Below are positions 25,551-33,890 of a DNA stretch of 64,000 nt, in pieces. This DNA comes from JADJLQ01 sp964405735 (GTDB lineage: Bacteria; Bacteroidota; Bacteroidia; Chitinophagales; Saprospiraceae): contig CAYOPD010000004.1 of assembly GCA_964405735.1 (NCBI GenBank), positions 23,669-87,668 on the forward strand, read 5' to 3'. The notes under the pieces are model-generated. The model had not been told where the DNA came from, did no database searches, and saw only the letters and a program-made list of their open reading frames with translations. The translations under genes and the position numbers were made by a program. Within the stretch, counting starts at the first letter, position 1, and each line of letters begins with the position of its first letter.

Positions 25551-25588
25551 ATTCCACAATTCTGCAATTCCACAATTCTGCAATTCAC
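25551..25588. repeat. 16-bp tandem repeat
   Basis: ATTCCACAATTCTGCA is present twice in perfect tandem (25551-25566, 25567-25582) plus the first six bases of a third copy. It lies between the serine hydrolase and a terminator-like hairpin. It has no coding role. Confidence 0.85.
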
Positions 25589-25602
25589 TCCTCTTTCTCA
25601 AA

Positions 25603-25632
25603 AAGAGAGGCCGGCTTTCACCGGCCCTTCTT
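25603..25632. terminator. Terminator-like hairpin
   Basis: AAGAGAGGCCGG (25603-25614) pairs with CCGGCCCTTCTT (25621-25632) around a 6-base loop CTTTCA; 10 of 12 positions pair, with a GC-rich core. It lies between convergent reading frames, the serine hydrolase and the SusC remnant, and could serve both. Confidence 0.6.
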
Positions 25633-25667
25633 AAAAGACTATACTTGCATTGAAAAACCTCTATGTT

Positions 25668-25967
25668 TTAAAAGCCCGGATTTGGGGTATAAGCTGGACC
25701 GGTGGCCGCCGGGTTGATCAGTCTCTGCTGGATGGGTCGCAGTAAATGGAAATCCGTGAAATACCTGACCACCAGAAGGGTGTCCCGTGGCTTTAATACA
25801 TCATAGTAACCGTTTACATCGGTAACCGCGCCCTTATCCAGCATGAGGGTCCAGGGGATATCTTCACCGATTTCATCCGTGTCGGTACCTGAAACGGTGA
25901 TGGACCAGGCAAAAAAAGGACACTTTAACACCAATAACATTGGTATCAAAGTCTTGTGCGCCCTCAT
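25668..25967 (-). pseudogene. Remnant of a SusC/TonB receptor N-terminus (carboxypeptidase-regulatory-like domain)
   Basis: A 99-codon frame that starts with a signal-like segment (IPMLLVLKCPFFAWS), then ITVSGTDTDEIGED, GAVTDVNGYYDV and DTLLVVRYF. These follow the usual SusC N-terminal pattern, in which xVSGxVTDExGEPIPGAx is followed by GxVTDxNGxYxLxVP. Several normally invariant positions are changed, and the frame stops where the plug domain should begin. About 700 further receptor codons are missing. I read it as a decayed receptor gene. A short secreted domain protein is the alternative. It diverges from a LacI regulator with a palindromic operator between them. Confidence 0.6.
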
Positions 25968-26057
25968 CAGAAATAGCGTTAGATTTTTTATCCTATCGTT
26001 TTTTTAGATGTGAAACCGATATTTCGAGGACGAATATAATCAGGAAGCCTGAATAAT

Positions 26058-26071
26058 TGTAATCGTTTACA
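26058..26071. promoter_or_regulatory. LacI-family operator
   Basis: TGTAATCGTTTACA is a near-perfect palindrome (TGTAA-n-CG-n-TTACA) with the central CG typical of LacI-family operators. It lies 55 bp before the lacI-type start and 91 bp before the SusC remnant start, so binding could control both directions. It abuts the expected -33 region of the regulator promoter, which fits autoregulation. Confidence 0.65.
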
Positions 26072-26091
26072 TTTTTTTTCCGATTTTTATT

Positions 26092-26099
26092 TAGTTTTG
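26092..26099 (+). promoter_or_regulatory. -7 promoter box for the LacI-type regulator
   Basis: TAGTTTTG matches TAnnTTTG exactly, 26 bases before ATG 26126. About 20 bases upstream is TTTAC, within the palindromic operator, in place of a strict TTTG -33 element. Confidence 0.45.
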
Positions 26100-26125
26100 T
26101 AACATTTTTGAAAACCGGTTACCCA

Positions 26126-27151
26126 ATGGAGAGGGAAAAAGAAGTCACCATATATGACCTGGCCGAACGGCTCAACCTGTCCATAGCCACGATCAGCCGT
26201 GCCCTGAAAAATGACCCTGTCGTCAATCCCAAAACCAGAAAGAGGATCCTTGAACTGGCCCAGAAAATGGGCTACCGCACCAATTATTTTGCTAAAAACC
26301 TCCGGACTCGCAAAACCAATACCATTGGGGTCATCATCCCGCGGCTCAACAGCTATTTTATGTCCACCGTAATCGCCGGCATGGAATCCGTAGCCAACAA
26401 AGCCGGTTATAACCTGATCATATCCCAGTCAGCGGAATCTTATGAGAAGGAGATCAACAGCGCCCGGACCATGTTCAACAACCGGGTGGACGGACTGTTG
26501 GTCTCTTTAGCCTATGAATCAAACAACCTGGACCATTTTAAAACCTTCCTGGACAAAAAAATTCCCGTGATCTTTTTTGACCGCACGGAAGACCAGCTTT
26601 CTTTTACCAATATTGTGCTGGACAACCGCAAAGCCGGTTATGACGCCACCACCCACCTGATCAGCCAGGGGTGTAAACGCATCGTCCACATCACGGCCAA
26701 TACCTTGCGGAATGTTTATATCGACCGGATGCGGGGATATATGGACGCCCTGCGGGACGCCCATATTCCCTTTGATGAGAAACTGGTCCTGAAAGGCAAC
26801 CTGAGCATGGAATTTGGCCATGCCGCCGCGGAGCAGGTAATGGCCCTTACCCCCCGCCCGGATGGGATCTTTGCCGCCAACGACAACTGCGCGGTAAGTT
26901 GTATGCTTCGGCTCAAACAGGCAGGCATCCGAATCCCTCAGGACATTGCCGTGGTAGGATTCAATAATGATCCGGTTTCTGTCGTGGCGGAACCCAATCT
27001 CACCACCATTGATTATCCGGGTTATGAAATGGGAGAACTCGCAGCCAGCCATCTGATCAGCCACCTCAGTGGATCCCAATTGCTTCAAAAGACCAAGACG
27101 ATCTTATTGCATCATGAATTGCTGGTCCGGAAATCATCCCAACGAACCTGA
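26126..27151 (+). CDS. LacI-family transcriptional regulator
   Basis: ATG 26126 is preferred over a TTG six codons upstream, giving 341 residues. The N-terminal helix-turn-helix reads VTIYDLAERLNLSIATISRALKNDP, followed by the hinge NYFAKNLRTRKTNTIGVIIP and a periplasmic-binding-protein-like sensor domain with DGIFAANDNCA and VAVVGFNND. Such regulators bind sugars or sugar acids. The SDR gene downstream and the receptor remnant upstream suggest control of a carbohydrate locus. The effector is unknown. Confidence 0.93.
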   Translation: MEREKEVTIYDLAERLNLSIATISRALKNDPVVNPKTRKRILELAQKMGYRTNYFAKNLRTRKTNTIGVIIPRLNSYFMSTVIAGMESVANKAGYNLIISQSAESYEKEINSARTMFNNRVDGLLVSLAYESNNLDHFKTFLDKKIPVIFFDRTEDQLSFTNIVLDNRKAGYDATTHLISQGCKRIVHITANTLRNVYIDRMRGYMDALRDAHIPFDEKLVLKGNLSMEFGHAAAEQVMALTPRPDGIFAANDNCAVSCMLRLKQAGIRIPQDIAVVGFNNDPVSVVAEPNLTTIDYPGYEMGELAASHLISHLSGSQLLQKTKTILLHHELLVRKSSQRT

Positions 27152-27164
27152 GGTTTTCTACATT

Positions 27165-27172
27165 TACCTTTT
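27165..27172 (+). promoter_or_regulatory. Possible -7 box before the SDR gene
   Basis: TACCTTTT has one mismatch to TAnnTTTG and lies 29 bases before ATG 27202, in the 50-bp gap after the LacI gene. Read-through from the regulator gene is equally possible. Confidence 0.25.
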
Positions 27173-27201
27173 TAAAGTTGTTTAAATTACTGGAATAAAA
27201 T

Positions 27202-27948
27202 ATGGAAGAACAGCAAAAAGTGGCCGTCATTACCGGAGGCGGTTCAGGGATCGGATTCGGCATAGCGGAAAAATTCATAGAAAAAGGAATTCAGACCGTA
27301 TTGGTAGCCCGTGATGAAGAAAAGTTGAAAAACGCATGTGCAAAGCTTGGGCCTACCTGTCACTACAAAACCTGTGACCTGTCCGATCTGAAAACCATAC
27401 CCACCCTGGTCCAAAACATCCTTTTGGAATACGGCCGGATAGATGTCCTGGTCAACAATGCCGGCATCAACATGAAAAAGGATTTTACCGAAGTCACCGA
27501 TGAAGAATTTCAGAAAATTCTGATGGTAAACGTATGTTCGGTGTTTGCCCTCTCCCGGGAAGTGGTCAAAGAAATGATCCGCCGCAAGAGCGGATCCATT
27601 ATCAATATCAGTTCCATGGCCGCTCAATATGGTCTTCCCCGGGTAATCGCCTATTCGGCCTCCAAGTCGGCCATAGAAGGCATGACCCGCGCAATGGCTT
27701 CAGAACTCTCGCCCCACGCCATTCGCATCAATTGCATAGCGCCAGGATTTATTGAGACCGCCATGACGGCCAAGGCGCTCAACGACGATCCGGAACGTAA
27801 AGCAAAGGCAATGGGCCGCACCCCCATGGGTAAGATGGGCAAACCCTCGGATATTGGGGCCGCCGCCGCTTTTTTTGCCTCTGATGAATCGGACTATATC
27901 ACAGGAACCATTCTCTGTGTTGATGGGGGAAATGCGATAGGATTTTGA
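27202..27948 (+). CDS. SDR-family oxidoreductase (gluconate 5-dehydrogenase / KduD-like)
   Basis: A 248-residue classical short-chain dehydrogenase. The cofactor motif is TGGGSGIGFGIA, NNAGINMKKDF follows, the catalytic Ser lies in INISSMA, and YSASK supplies Tyr and Lys. It ends CVDGGNAIGF. Overall pattern is closest to polyol/sugar-acid dehydrogenases such as gluconate 5-dehydrogenase or 2-deoxy-gluconate 3-dehydrogenase; the exact substrate is open. Location directly behind a LacI regulator supports a carbohydrate role. A strong terminator follows. Confidence 0.88.
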   Translation: MEEQQKVAVITGGGSGIGFGIAEKFIEKGIQTVLVARDEEKLKNACAKLGPTCHYKTCDLSDLKTIPTLVQNILLEYGRIDVLVNNAGINMKKDFTEVTDEEFQKILMVNVCSVFALSREVVKEMIRRKSGSIINISSMAAQYGLPRVIAYSASKSAIEGMTRAMASELSPHAIRINCIAPGFIETAMTAKALNDDPERKAKAMGRTPMGKMGKPSDIGAAAAFFASDESDYITGTILCVDGGNAIGF

Positions 27949-27993
27949 GTGACAAGTGAAGGGGTAACCGGCAGTCATCCTTTCACTTTCACA

Positions 27994-28030
27994 AAACAGG
28001 CCCGCAACCATTCCAGCTGCGAGCCTGTTT
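27994..28030 (+). terminator. Strong hairpin terminator after the SDR gene
   Basis: AAACAGGCCCGCA (27994-28006) pairs with TGCGAGCCTGTTT (28018-28030) at 12 of 13 positions around an 11-base loop, followed by TATTATA. It lies between convergent genes and can serve both. Confidence 0.8.
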
Positions 28031-28105
28031 ATTATACTGATTTAAGGAGACTACCTAAGTACTTGAAAGTCCTTATGCTCCTTTCGTCTTTCTCCTTTCT
28101 CCTGC

Positions 28106-29578
28106 TCAAGCCATCTTCCACCCCTGCCTGTAAGGCCGGCTGACAAACTGGTTGGCTTCGTCGTAATTCGTCACCTTCATATTTTTACCGTCCCACAGCA
28201 GTTTACGGCGACCGTTGAAGGACATGCGGTTATTCTGGCCTTTGGTACCCAGTGAATAACTGCGGATCGCCAGGTTGCCCATGATCACCGTCTCGGTCAG
28301 CGGACCGGAATAATCAAAGGAGGATGTAAGCGCTTTATGTTCCTTACTACCGAACCCGGCTTTGCAGGCCTGGGTCCAGGATACCTGGTGACCGTATTCA
28401 GGCAGTTTTTCATTGGGATTAGAGGTCATATAATCCTTCGGCATTTCTATTTTCTTGCCGTTTTTAAAATAGATCTTGGGGATCAGGCCGTAAGTACCAC
28501 AGGTCATGACTCCTTTGGTTCCGATCATCATCACGCCGTTGGTGCTTCCGGCATCTCCCAGGTCTTCGCTGGCAGGGATCCATTCGGGATGGAAGGGACG
28601 GATGCCGCCGTCATACCAGGTGAGGGTGATGGGCTTTTTGTTTTTGGCAGTTGCCGGGAATTTAAGCTGAACATGGGAGGAGGGTGGGCAACCTTCCGGG
28701 ATATATTCCGGTTGCCAGTCCTGTGTAAATACCTGACCCACACTGCATTCCACTTCCGTCGGATAACCCAGTCCGAGTACCCTGAAGGGCGGATCAATGA
28801 GGTGGCAACCCATATCACCGAGTGCACCGGTCCCGAAATTCCACCAGCCCCTCCATTTGAAAGGATGGTACAGCGGATGGTAGTCCACATATTCAGCAGG
28901 TCCGATGAAAAGGTCCCAATCTTCGGGGCTCATGGATGCGGGAAGGGCCGGTTTATCTTTGGGCACCGGGATGCCTTGCGGCCATACCGGACGGTTGGTC
29001 CAGACATAAACCTGATCCACCGTGCCGATCAATCCTTTGCTGAACCATTCGATCATCTGCTGCTGGCCCGGATTCGAAGCACCCTGGTTGCCCATCTGGG
29101 AAACCAGTTTATACTTCCGCGCGGCTTCTGTAAGCATGCGGGCTTCGGCGAGATTGTGGGTAAGCGGTTTTTGTACATATACATGTTTGCCGTTTTGCAT
29201 GGCGGCCATGGCGGCTATGGCATGGGTATGATCCGGGGTGGAAATGGTGACCGCATCGATATCGTTTTTCATCTCATCGAACATCCGGCGGAAATCTTTA
29301 TAAAATTTGGCGGAGGTAAATTTATCGATGGAAGCCTTGCAGCGGGCGGTGTCCACATCACAGAGGGCGACCACCTGGTTGGCTCCGTTGTTCCAGGCAT
29401 TCGCAATATCGGACTGACCTTTTCCGCCGGCACCGATTGCGGCCAGGTTGAGCCGGTCACTGGGGGCAGTATAACCCTTCCCTCCCAGGACATACCGGGG
29501 CACTATAAAAAAGGAAGCGGCAGCAATGCCGGTCTTTTTTACAAAATCTCGGCGTTCACGGTTTATTTTTTTATTCAT
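28106..29578 (-). CDS. Tat-exported Gfo/Idh/MocA-family oxidoreductase
   Basis: A 490-residue protein with a twin-arginine signal (RERRDFVKKTGIAAASFFIVP), followed by a Rossmann fold (LNLAAIGAGGKGQSDIA, VALCDVD). The segment HVYVQKPLTHNLAEARML is where the usual EKP catalytic lysine motif lies, here as QKP. That variant is common among exported Bacteroidota members. The C-terminal part carries the alpha/beta domain (GALGDMGCHLIDPPF). Such enzymes act on sugars or glycosides in the periplasm with tightly bound NAD(P). The substrate is not known. It stands alone, convergent with the SDR gene. Confidence 0.9.
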   Translation of the reverse strand: MNKKINRERRDFVKKTGIAAASFFIVPRYVLGGKGYTAPSDRLNLAAIGAGGKGQSDIANAWNNGANQVVALCDVDTARCKASIDKFTSAKFYKDFRRMFDEMKNDIDAVTISTPDHTHAIAAMAAMQNGKHVYVQKPLTHNLAEARMLTEAARKYKLVSQMGNQGASNPGQQQMIEWFSKGLIGTVDQVYVWTNRPVWPQGIPVPKDKPALPASMSPEDWDLFIGPAEYVDYHPLYHPFKWRGWWNFGTGALGDMGCHLIDPPFRVLGLGYPTEVECSVGQVFTQDWQPEYIPEGCPPSSHVQLKFPATAKNKKPITLTWYDGGIRPFHPEWIPASEDLGDAGSTNGVMMIGTKGVMTCGTYGLIPKIYFKNGKKIEMPKDYMTSNPNEKLPEYGHQVSWTQACKAGFGSKEHKALTSSFDYSGPLTETVIMGNLAIRSYSLGTKGQNNRMSFNGRRKLLWDGKNMKVTNYDEANQFVSRPYRQGWKMA

Positions 29579-30006
29579 TTTTAGTTAATGTTTAGGTGCC
29601 CAATTTAGGGAGATTTTTTATTCCGAAGGGCTATTCCAGGTTAAAAAAGAACTATTGATTGATTCGATCCAGGACTTTCATCCCCTACCGGTCCGATCAA
29701 TGATGTGGATACTCATTTTTCTTAAGTTCCCCGGGGTCCCGGGTAAAAAGTGTATGAATAAAAAAATAATCAGCCAAATTCAGGCATGGACAATTTTGCT
29801 CCTTTTACCCTTGACCTTTTACCCTTAACCGATTTCAGGACGGAACTTCCTCGTCATCCAAAGGGATTTGAAGAATGGCAACTTCATCCATTCCTCCTTT
29901 TCTCCTCCAATTCTTAACGATTTCAAAACAAAGCCTGCGGTATTTTTTATTTTCGGAAATTTGCAGGCGGTATCCAATAATTTGGCCGCCATTTAGTTAA
30001 ACATAC
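29579..30006. other. Non-coding stretch between divergent genes
   Basis: This 428-bp gap holds no gene I can support. It contains a palindrome CCCCGGGG (about 29739-29746) and a 14-bp direct tandem repeat, CCTTTTACCCTTGA then CCTTTTACCCTTAA (29801-29828). No tRNA cloverleaf or clear -7 box was seen. It should contain the promoters of the Gfo/Idh gene and of the PBP gene. Confidence 0.6.
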
Positions 30007-32586
30007 ATGAATAAACTCTGGCAGAAAATACTGCGGATCACCAACCCCTCAGGGAAAACCATTTCACCCGGCCGGTATAAGTTGGCCAGGTTGCTCTGGG
30101 GCCTGGTGCTGGGCGGGGTTTTGTTTACAATTTTATTTTTTATTGTCCTGTCTTTCCAAAACCTCCCCACCTTCGACGAACTGGAAAACCCCCAGTACAA
30201 TTATGCTACGGTGGTGTATTTTGACGATGAGACTGAGCTGGGCCGCCTTTTCAGGCAAAACCGGGTTGGAGTCAATTACGATGACCTTTCCCCCTACCTG
30301 GTACAGGCCCTCCTTTCGACTGAAGACAACCGGTTTTACAGCCATGCAGGGGTGGACTTTGAAGCGACTGCCCGGGTAATCGGCCGCACCGTACTTCTGT
30401 CCCAGAAATCCTCAGGTGGGGGAAGCACCATCACCCAGCAGCTCGCCAAATTGCTTTATTCCAACCGCGATTTCAGGGGCATGAACAAAATGAAAAAGAA
30501 CCTTGCCCTGGTGCTGATCAAATTCAAGGAATGGATCACCGCCATCAAACTGGAGCGCAGCTATACCAAGGAAGAGATCATTGCCATGTACCTCAACCAA
30601 GTGGAGTTTGTATATGACGCTTTTGGCATCAAAGCTGCTGCGGAAACCTATTTTGATACCAGCCAGGATTCACTCAAAATCGAACAGGCTGCCACCCTGG
30701 TGGGCATGCTGGTCAACCCGGCCCGGTACAACCCCAAACGGTTTCCTCAAAATTCATTGTATCGAAGAAACCTGGTCCTGGACCGGATGCATACTTCAGG
30801 ATATCTTACCCGGATACAACGGGACTCCCTGAAACAAATACCCCTGGAAACTTCCGCATTCCGGCGCCGTGATGTTTCCGAAGGGAATGCCCCTTATTTT
30901 ATTCTCGAACTGAGCAAATCCCTTCAGGATATGTTTCGTAATTCAGACCTGAAAAAACCGGATGGAAGCAATTACGACATTTATAAAGACGGCCTGAAAA
31001 TCTATACCACCCTCGACCCGGTGATGCAGGAATTGGCTGAACAAGCCGTATGGGCCCATATGCCAAAGATTCAGAAACAACTTTTTGCTGTATGGAAAAA
31101 CAGTGATCCCTGGGTTTTTGAAGCCGATGACCGGCAAAAAGAAAACCGGAAATACAAACTCAACAGCCTGATCAGGGAAAGTGACCGGTTTTTGGGCATC
31201 CGGGATAAAATCATGGGTACCCTGACCGACAGCATAGACCGGCGCTTCGAATTCATCCTTACCGACAACGATATCCTGCGCATGCTGGAAGAAGAAGGCA
31301 AGGCCGGGAAGATCAATGATTACATCAAACAAGGAATATTGAGCCAGGAAAGAGCGGGCAAATACAGACAACTTATGAATGATCCCCTTTGGCCGGACCT
31401 GGTCAAATCGTGGAAGCAGGTCCTCGCCGAAGCCGATAAGGAATTCAATACCCGGATCCGCATGAAGGTATTTGATTATACCGAAACCCACAAGAAGGAT
31501 ACTTCAATGACCCCTTTGGATAGTTTGCGTTACATGCAAATGTTTCTTCAAACCGGCACCATGGCCATTGAACCCGGAACCGGTAAGATCCGGACCTGGG
31601 TGGGTGGAATTGATCACCGGTATTTCAAATTTGACCATATCACGGCTGACCGCCAGGTCGGATCGACCTTCAAGCCCTTTATTTATGCCACAGCCATTGG
31701 CTTCAAGGCGATATCCCCCTGCCTTAAAGTCGTGGATCGCCCCTATACCATATCCCCCGGGGAAGGCAACTTCAGACTGGTGTCTCCCTGGTCGCCCAGG
31801 AATTCAGAAGGCAGGTGGACAGAGGCTCCCCTGAGTCTTTACCAGGGTCTGGCTTATTCGGTAAATTCGGTTTCCGTATTCCTCATGAAGGAGCTGGGCA
31901 ACACCGAGATCGTATGCGGCCTGGTCAATGCCATGGGAATAGACAGTTCAAAAAGAAGACCAGACGGGGAGTACCGGGTTCCGAGACAACCCTCCATTTG
32001 CCTGGGTTCATCCGACCTTACCGTGATGGAAATGACGGGTGCTTATTCAACTTTTGCCAACGACGGAAAATACATCAGACCATATTTTATCGATCGGATC
32101 GAGGATAAAAACGGAAGGGTGATCTTCCAGGTCAAAATTGAAGAATCCAGGGCATTGCCCTCCGATGTCAATTATGTGATGGTCGACCTCCTCAAACGGG
32201 CTTCACCGGTGCGAGACGGCAGCGTGAAAACCATACATGGGGGTAAAACCGGTACTACGAACAGTTATAAAGATGGCTGGTACATGGGGGTCACACCCGG
32301 TCTGGTCGTCGGTACCTGGGTGGGCGGCGACCTCCCATGGATCCGATTTAAAACCCTCGCTCAGGGACAGGGATCGGTGATGGCTAAACCTATCTTCGCT
32401 GAATTCCTGAAACGTCTGGAAGCCGACCCGAGGTCCAATTGGGACGTCACCCGGGATTTTTATAAACCGGACCGGATCGGCATTGAGATGAATTGCGCGG
32501 CTTATGACTCCCTGCATGTCCAGGATCAAAACCTGATCAAACAATCAAAAAAACTGGAAGATGAATTCGATGATTTTGAATATTGA
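30007..32586 (+). CDS. Bifunctional penicillin-binding protein 1A
   Basis: An 859-residue class A PBP. A cytoplasmic tail and one membrane anchor (LLWGLVLGGVLFTILFFIVL, about 29-50) come first. The GT51 glycosyltransferase follows, with STEDNRFYSHAGVD (catalytic Glu) and GGGSTITQQLAK. The transpeptidase domain has GSTFKPF (SxxK), SVNS (SxN) and GGKTGTT (KTG). A region of about 150 residues between the domains is rich in charged helices. It polymerises and crosslinks peptidoglycan. The stop overlaps the frame of a serine hydrolase, so the two may be translated together. The gene symbol could be mrcA or pbpA-like; I leave it open. Confidence 0.95.
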   Translation: MNKLWQKILRITNPSGKTISPGRYKLARLLWGLVLGGVLFTILFFIVLSFQNLPTFDELENPQYNYATVVYFDDETELGRLFRQNRVGVNYDDLSPYLVQALLSTEDNRFYSHAGVDFEATARVIGRTVLLSQKSSGGGSTITQQLAKLLYSNRDFRGMNKMKKNLALVLIKFKEWITAIKLERSYTKEEIIAMYLNQVEFVYDAFGIKAAAETYFDTSQDSLKIEQAATLVGMLVNPARYNPKRFPQNSLYRRNLVLDRMHTSGYLTRIQRDSLKQIPLETSAFRRRDVSEGNAPYFILELSKSLQDMFRNSDLKKPDGSNYDIYKDGLKIYTTLDPVMQELAEQAVWAHMPKIQKQLFAVWKNSDPWVFEADDRQKENRKYKLNSLIRESDRFLGIRDKIMGTLTDSIDRRFEFILTDNDILRMLEEEGKAGKINDYIKQGILSQERAGKYRQLMNDPLWPDLVKSWKQVLAEADKEFNTRIRMKVFDYTETHKKDTSMTPLDSLRYMQMFLQTGTMAIEPGTGKIRTWVGGIDHRYFKFDHITADRQVGSTFKPFIYATAIGFKAISPCLKVVDRPYTISPGEGNFRLVSPWSPRNSEGRWTEAPLSLYQGLAYSVNSVSVFLMKELGNTEIVCGLVNAMGIDSSKRRPDGEYRVPRQPSICLGSSDLTVMEMTGAYSTFANDGKYIRPYFIDRIEDKNGRVIFQVKIEESRALPSDVNYVMVDLLKRASPVRDGSVKTIHGGKTGTTNSYKDGWYMGVTPGLVVGTWVGGDLPWIRFKTLAQGQGSVMAKPIFAEFLKRLEADPRSNWDVTRDFYKPDRIGIEMNCAAYDSLHVQDQNLIKQSKKLEDEFDDFEY

Positions 32587-32618
32587 ATTTGGCCTTGTTT
32601 TTGTTGATTGGTCTACCG

Positions 32619-33812
32619 GTGATTAATTTGAGGTCATTCATTTATATTTTACTGCTCACTCCGGTCTTCTTCGTCGTCCGGTGTTCCAAACCGGTGATCC
32701 CCATGGAGCATGTTCACAACCGGCAACCCACCCCGCTGGATAGCTTTATGGCTGACTTTTCGGATTATTTTTCACATCAGGTCAGCATTTGCAATTGCCC
32801 TGGTGCCGCCCTCGCCATTGTGGAGGATACTACCATCAGCCTTGTGAAGGGGTATGGGCTCCGTTCGGTGACCTCAAAGGACCCTGTAGATGAACATACC
32901 CTGTTCAGACTGGCCAGTGTGTCCAAAGGATTCGGTGCGGTGCTTACCGGCAAACTGGTCGATAAAGGTCTTCTGCACTGGAATGACCCGGTAAACCGGT
33001 ACATACCGGATTTTAAAGTCAACCCCGAAGAAGAAACACCCAAAATAGCCATTGCCAATATCCTTTCCCATAGCCTCGGACTGCCCTATCACAGTTATAC
33101 CAACCTTATAGAAGCCGGCAAAAGCATTACCGAAATCATACCCTTGTTTAAAGACGTGCAACTCAACCTGCTGCCCGGCCAGAAGTATGCTTATCAGAAT
33201 GCTTCCTTCGCCCTGATTGAAAAAGTGGCGGAAAAAGCCACGGGGGGCCAGCCTTTCACTTCCCTTTTGCAGCAGGAACTATTCAGGCCCCTTCGACTGA
33301 AGGATATGAGCTTTACCTTTGAGGATATGATCAACAGCCCGAATAAGGCACTGCCCCATCGTGCAGATCAAACCGGCCGGTACCATGCCGAGGAGATCAC
33401 TCCCAAATATTACAATGCGGTTTCTGCAGGAGGGATCAATGCTTCCGCTTCCGATATGGCAGTCTGGTTGCACCTTTTGCTTGGCCATTATCCCGAAGTC
33501 CTGTCACGCAATGCCCTGGACAGCATATTCGCACCCCATATCCTCACCAGTACGGACCGCCGCCATTACAATTTCTGGCCGGGTGTAAAAGAGACTTATT
33601 ATGGCCTGGGTTGGAGGATCCTTGACCTGGGTGATCATTCTCGCTATTATCACGGTGGTTATGCCAACGGGTACCGGGCGGAGATTGCCATCGATCCTGA
33701 ATATAAGATCGGGATCTGCGGCATGTTTAATGCGCCTTGTGAAGTGGCGGATTATCTTATTCCTTCCTTTTTCCAGCACTATGAGCAGTGGAAATGCCTT
33801 AGGGAAAATTAA
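32619..33812 (+). CDS. Serine hydrolase lipoprotein, class C beta-lactamase family (2 of 3)
   Basis: The frame is open from a TTG at 32583 overlapping the PBP stop. GTG 32619 places a good lipoprotein signal at the N-terminus, with the lipobox Cys near residue 22 (VVRC). It has SVSK (active-site Ser and Lys), YQN (second motif) and HGG in place of KTG. About 397 residues. Placement behind PBP1A suggests activity on peptidoglycan peptides or a product of the same pathway, but D-aminopeptidase, esterase or amidase activity cannot be excluded. Confidence 0.85.
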   Translation: MINLRSFIYILLLTPVFFVVRCSKPVIPMEHVHNRQPTPLDSFMADFSDYFSHQVSICNCPGAALAIVEDTTISLVKGYGLRSVTSKDPVDEHTLFRLASVSKGFGAVLTGKLVDKGLLHWNDPVNRYIPDFKVNPEEETPKIAIANILSHSLGLPYHSYTNLIEAGKSITEIIPLFKDVQLNLLPGQKYAYQNASFALIEKVAEKATGGQPFTSLLQQELFRPLRLKDMSFTFEDMINSPNKALPHRADQTGRYHAEEITPKYYNAVSAGGINASASDMAVWLHLLLGHYPEVLSRNALDSIFAPHILTSTDRRHYNFWPGVKETYYGLGWRILDLGDHSRYYHGGYANGYRAEIAIDPEYKIGICGMFNAPCEVADYLIPSFFQHYEQWKCLREN

Positions 33813-33867
33813 GAAATTAAGAATTAAGAATTAAGAATTAAGGAATGACACCTATCCTTTAATTCTT
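33807..33867. repeat. 7-bp tandem repeat and AT-rich bidirectional hairpin
   Basis: Five copies of AATTAAG, one with an extra A, run from 33807 to 33842 and include the stop codon of the preceding gene. The last copy forms AAGAATTAAGGA (33833-33844), which pairs with TCCTTTAATTCTT (33855-33867). Lying between convergent genes, it probably ends transcription from both sides. Confidence 0.6.
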
Positions 33868-33890
33868 AATCATTAATTCCTTTAATTAAC

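Noticed and set aside
25428..25634. 68-codon frame overlapping the end of the first serine hydrolase
   Set aside because: It runs through the 16-bp tandem repeat and the terminator hairpin, has no recognisable domain, and its protein composition follows the repeat.
28106..29578. Loss of the catalytic lysine motif in the Gfo/Idh/MocA protein (QKP for EKP)
   Set aside because: The lysine itself is present and the QKP form is usual among Tat-exported Bacteroidota members, so this is not a defect.
28337..29584. 415-codon plus-strand frame opposite the Gfo/Idh/MocA gene
   Set aside because: It is the antisense shadow of a gene with clear domain structure; its protein shows no known motif.
29579..30006. 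tRNA or small RNA gene in the longest gap
   Set aside because: No cloverleaf arms, CCA end or conserved TTC loop could be found on either strand; only short repeats and an 8-bp palindrome are present.
33807..33890. CRISPR-like or satellite array
   Set aside because: The units are only 7 bp, contiguous and AT-rich, without spacers; it is simple sequence forming a terminator-like stem.
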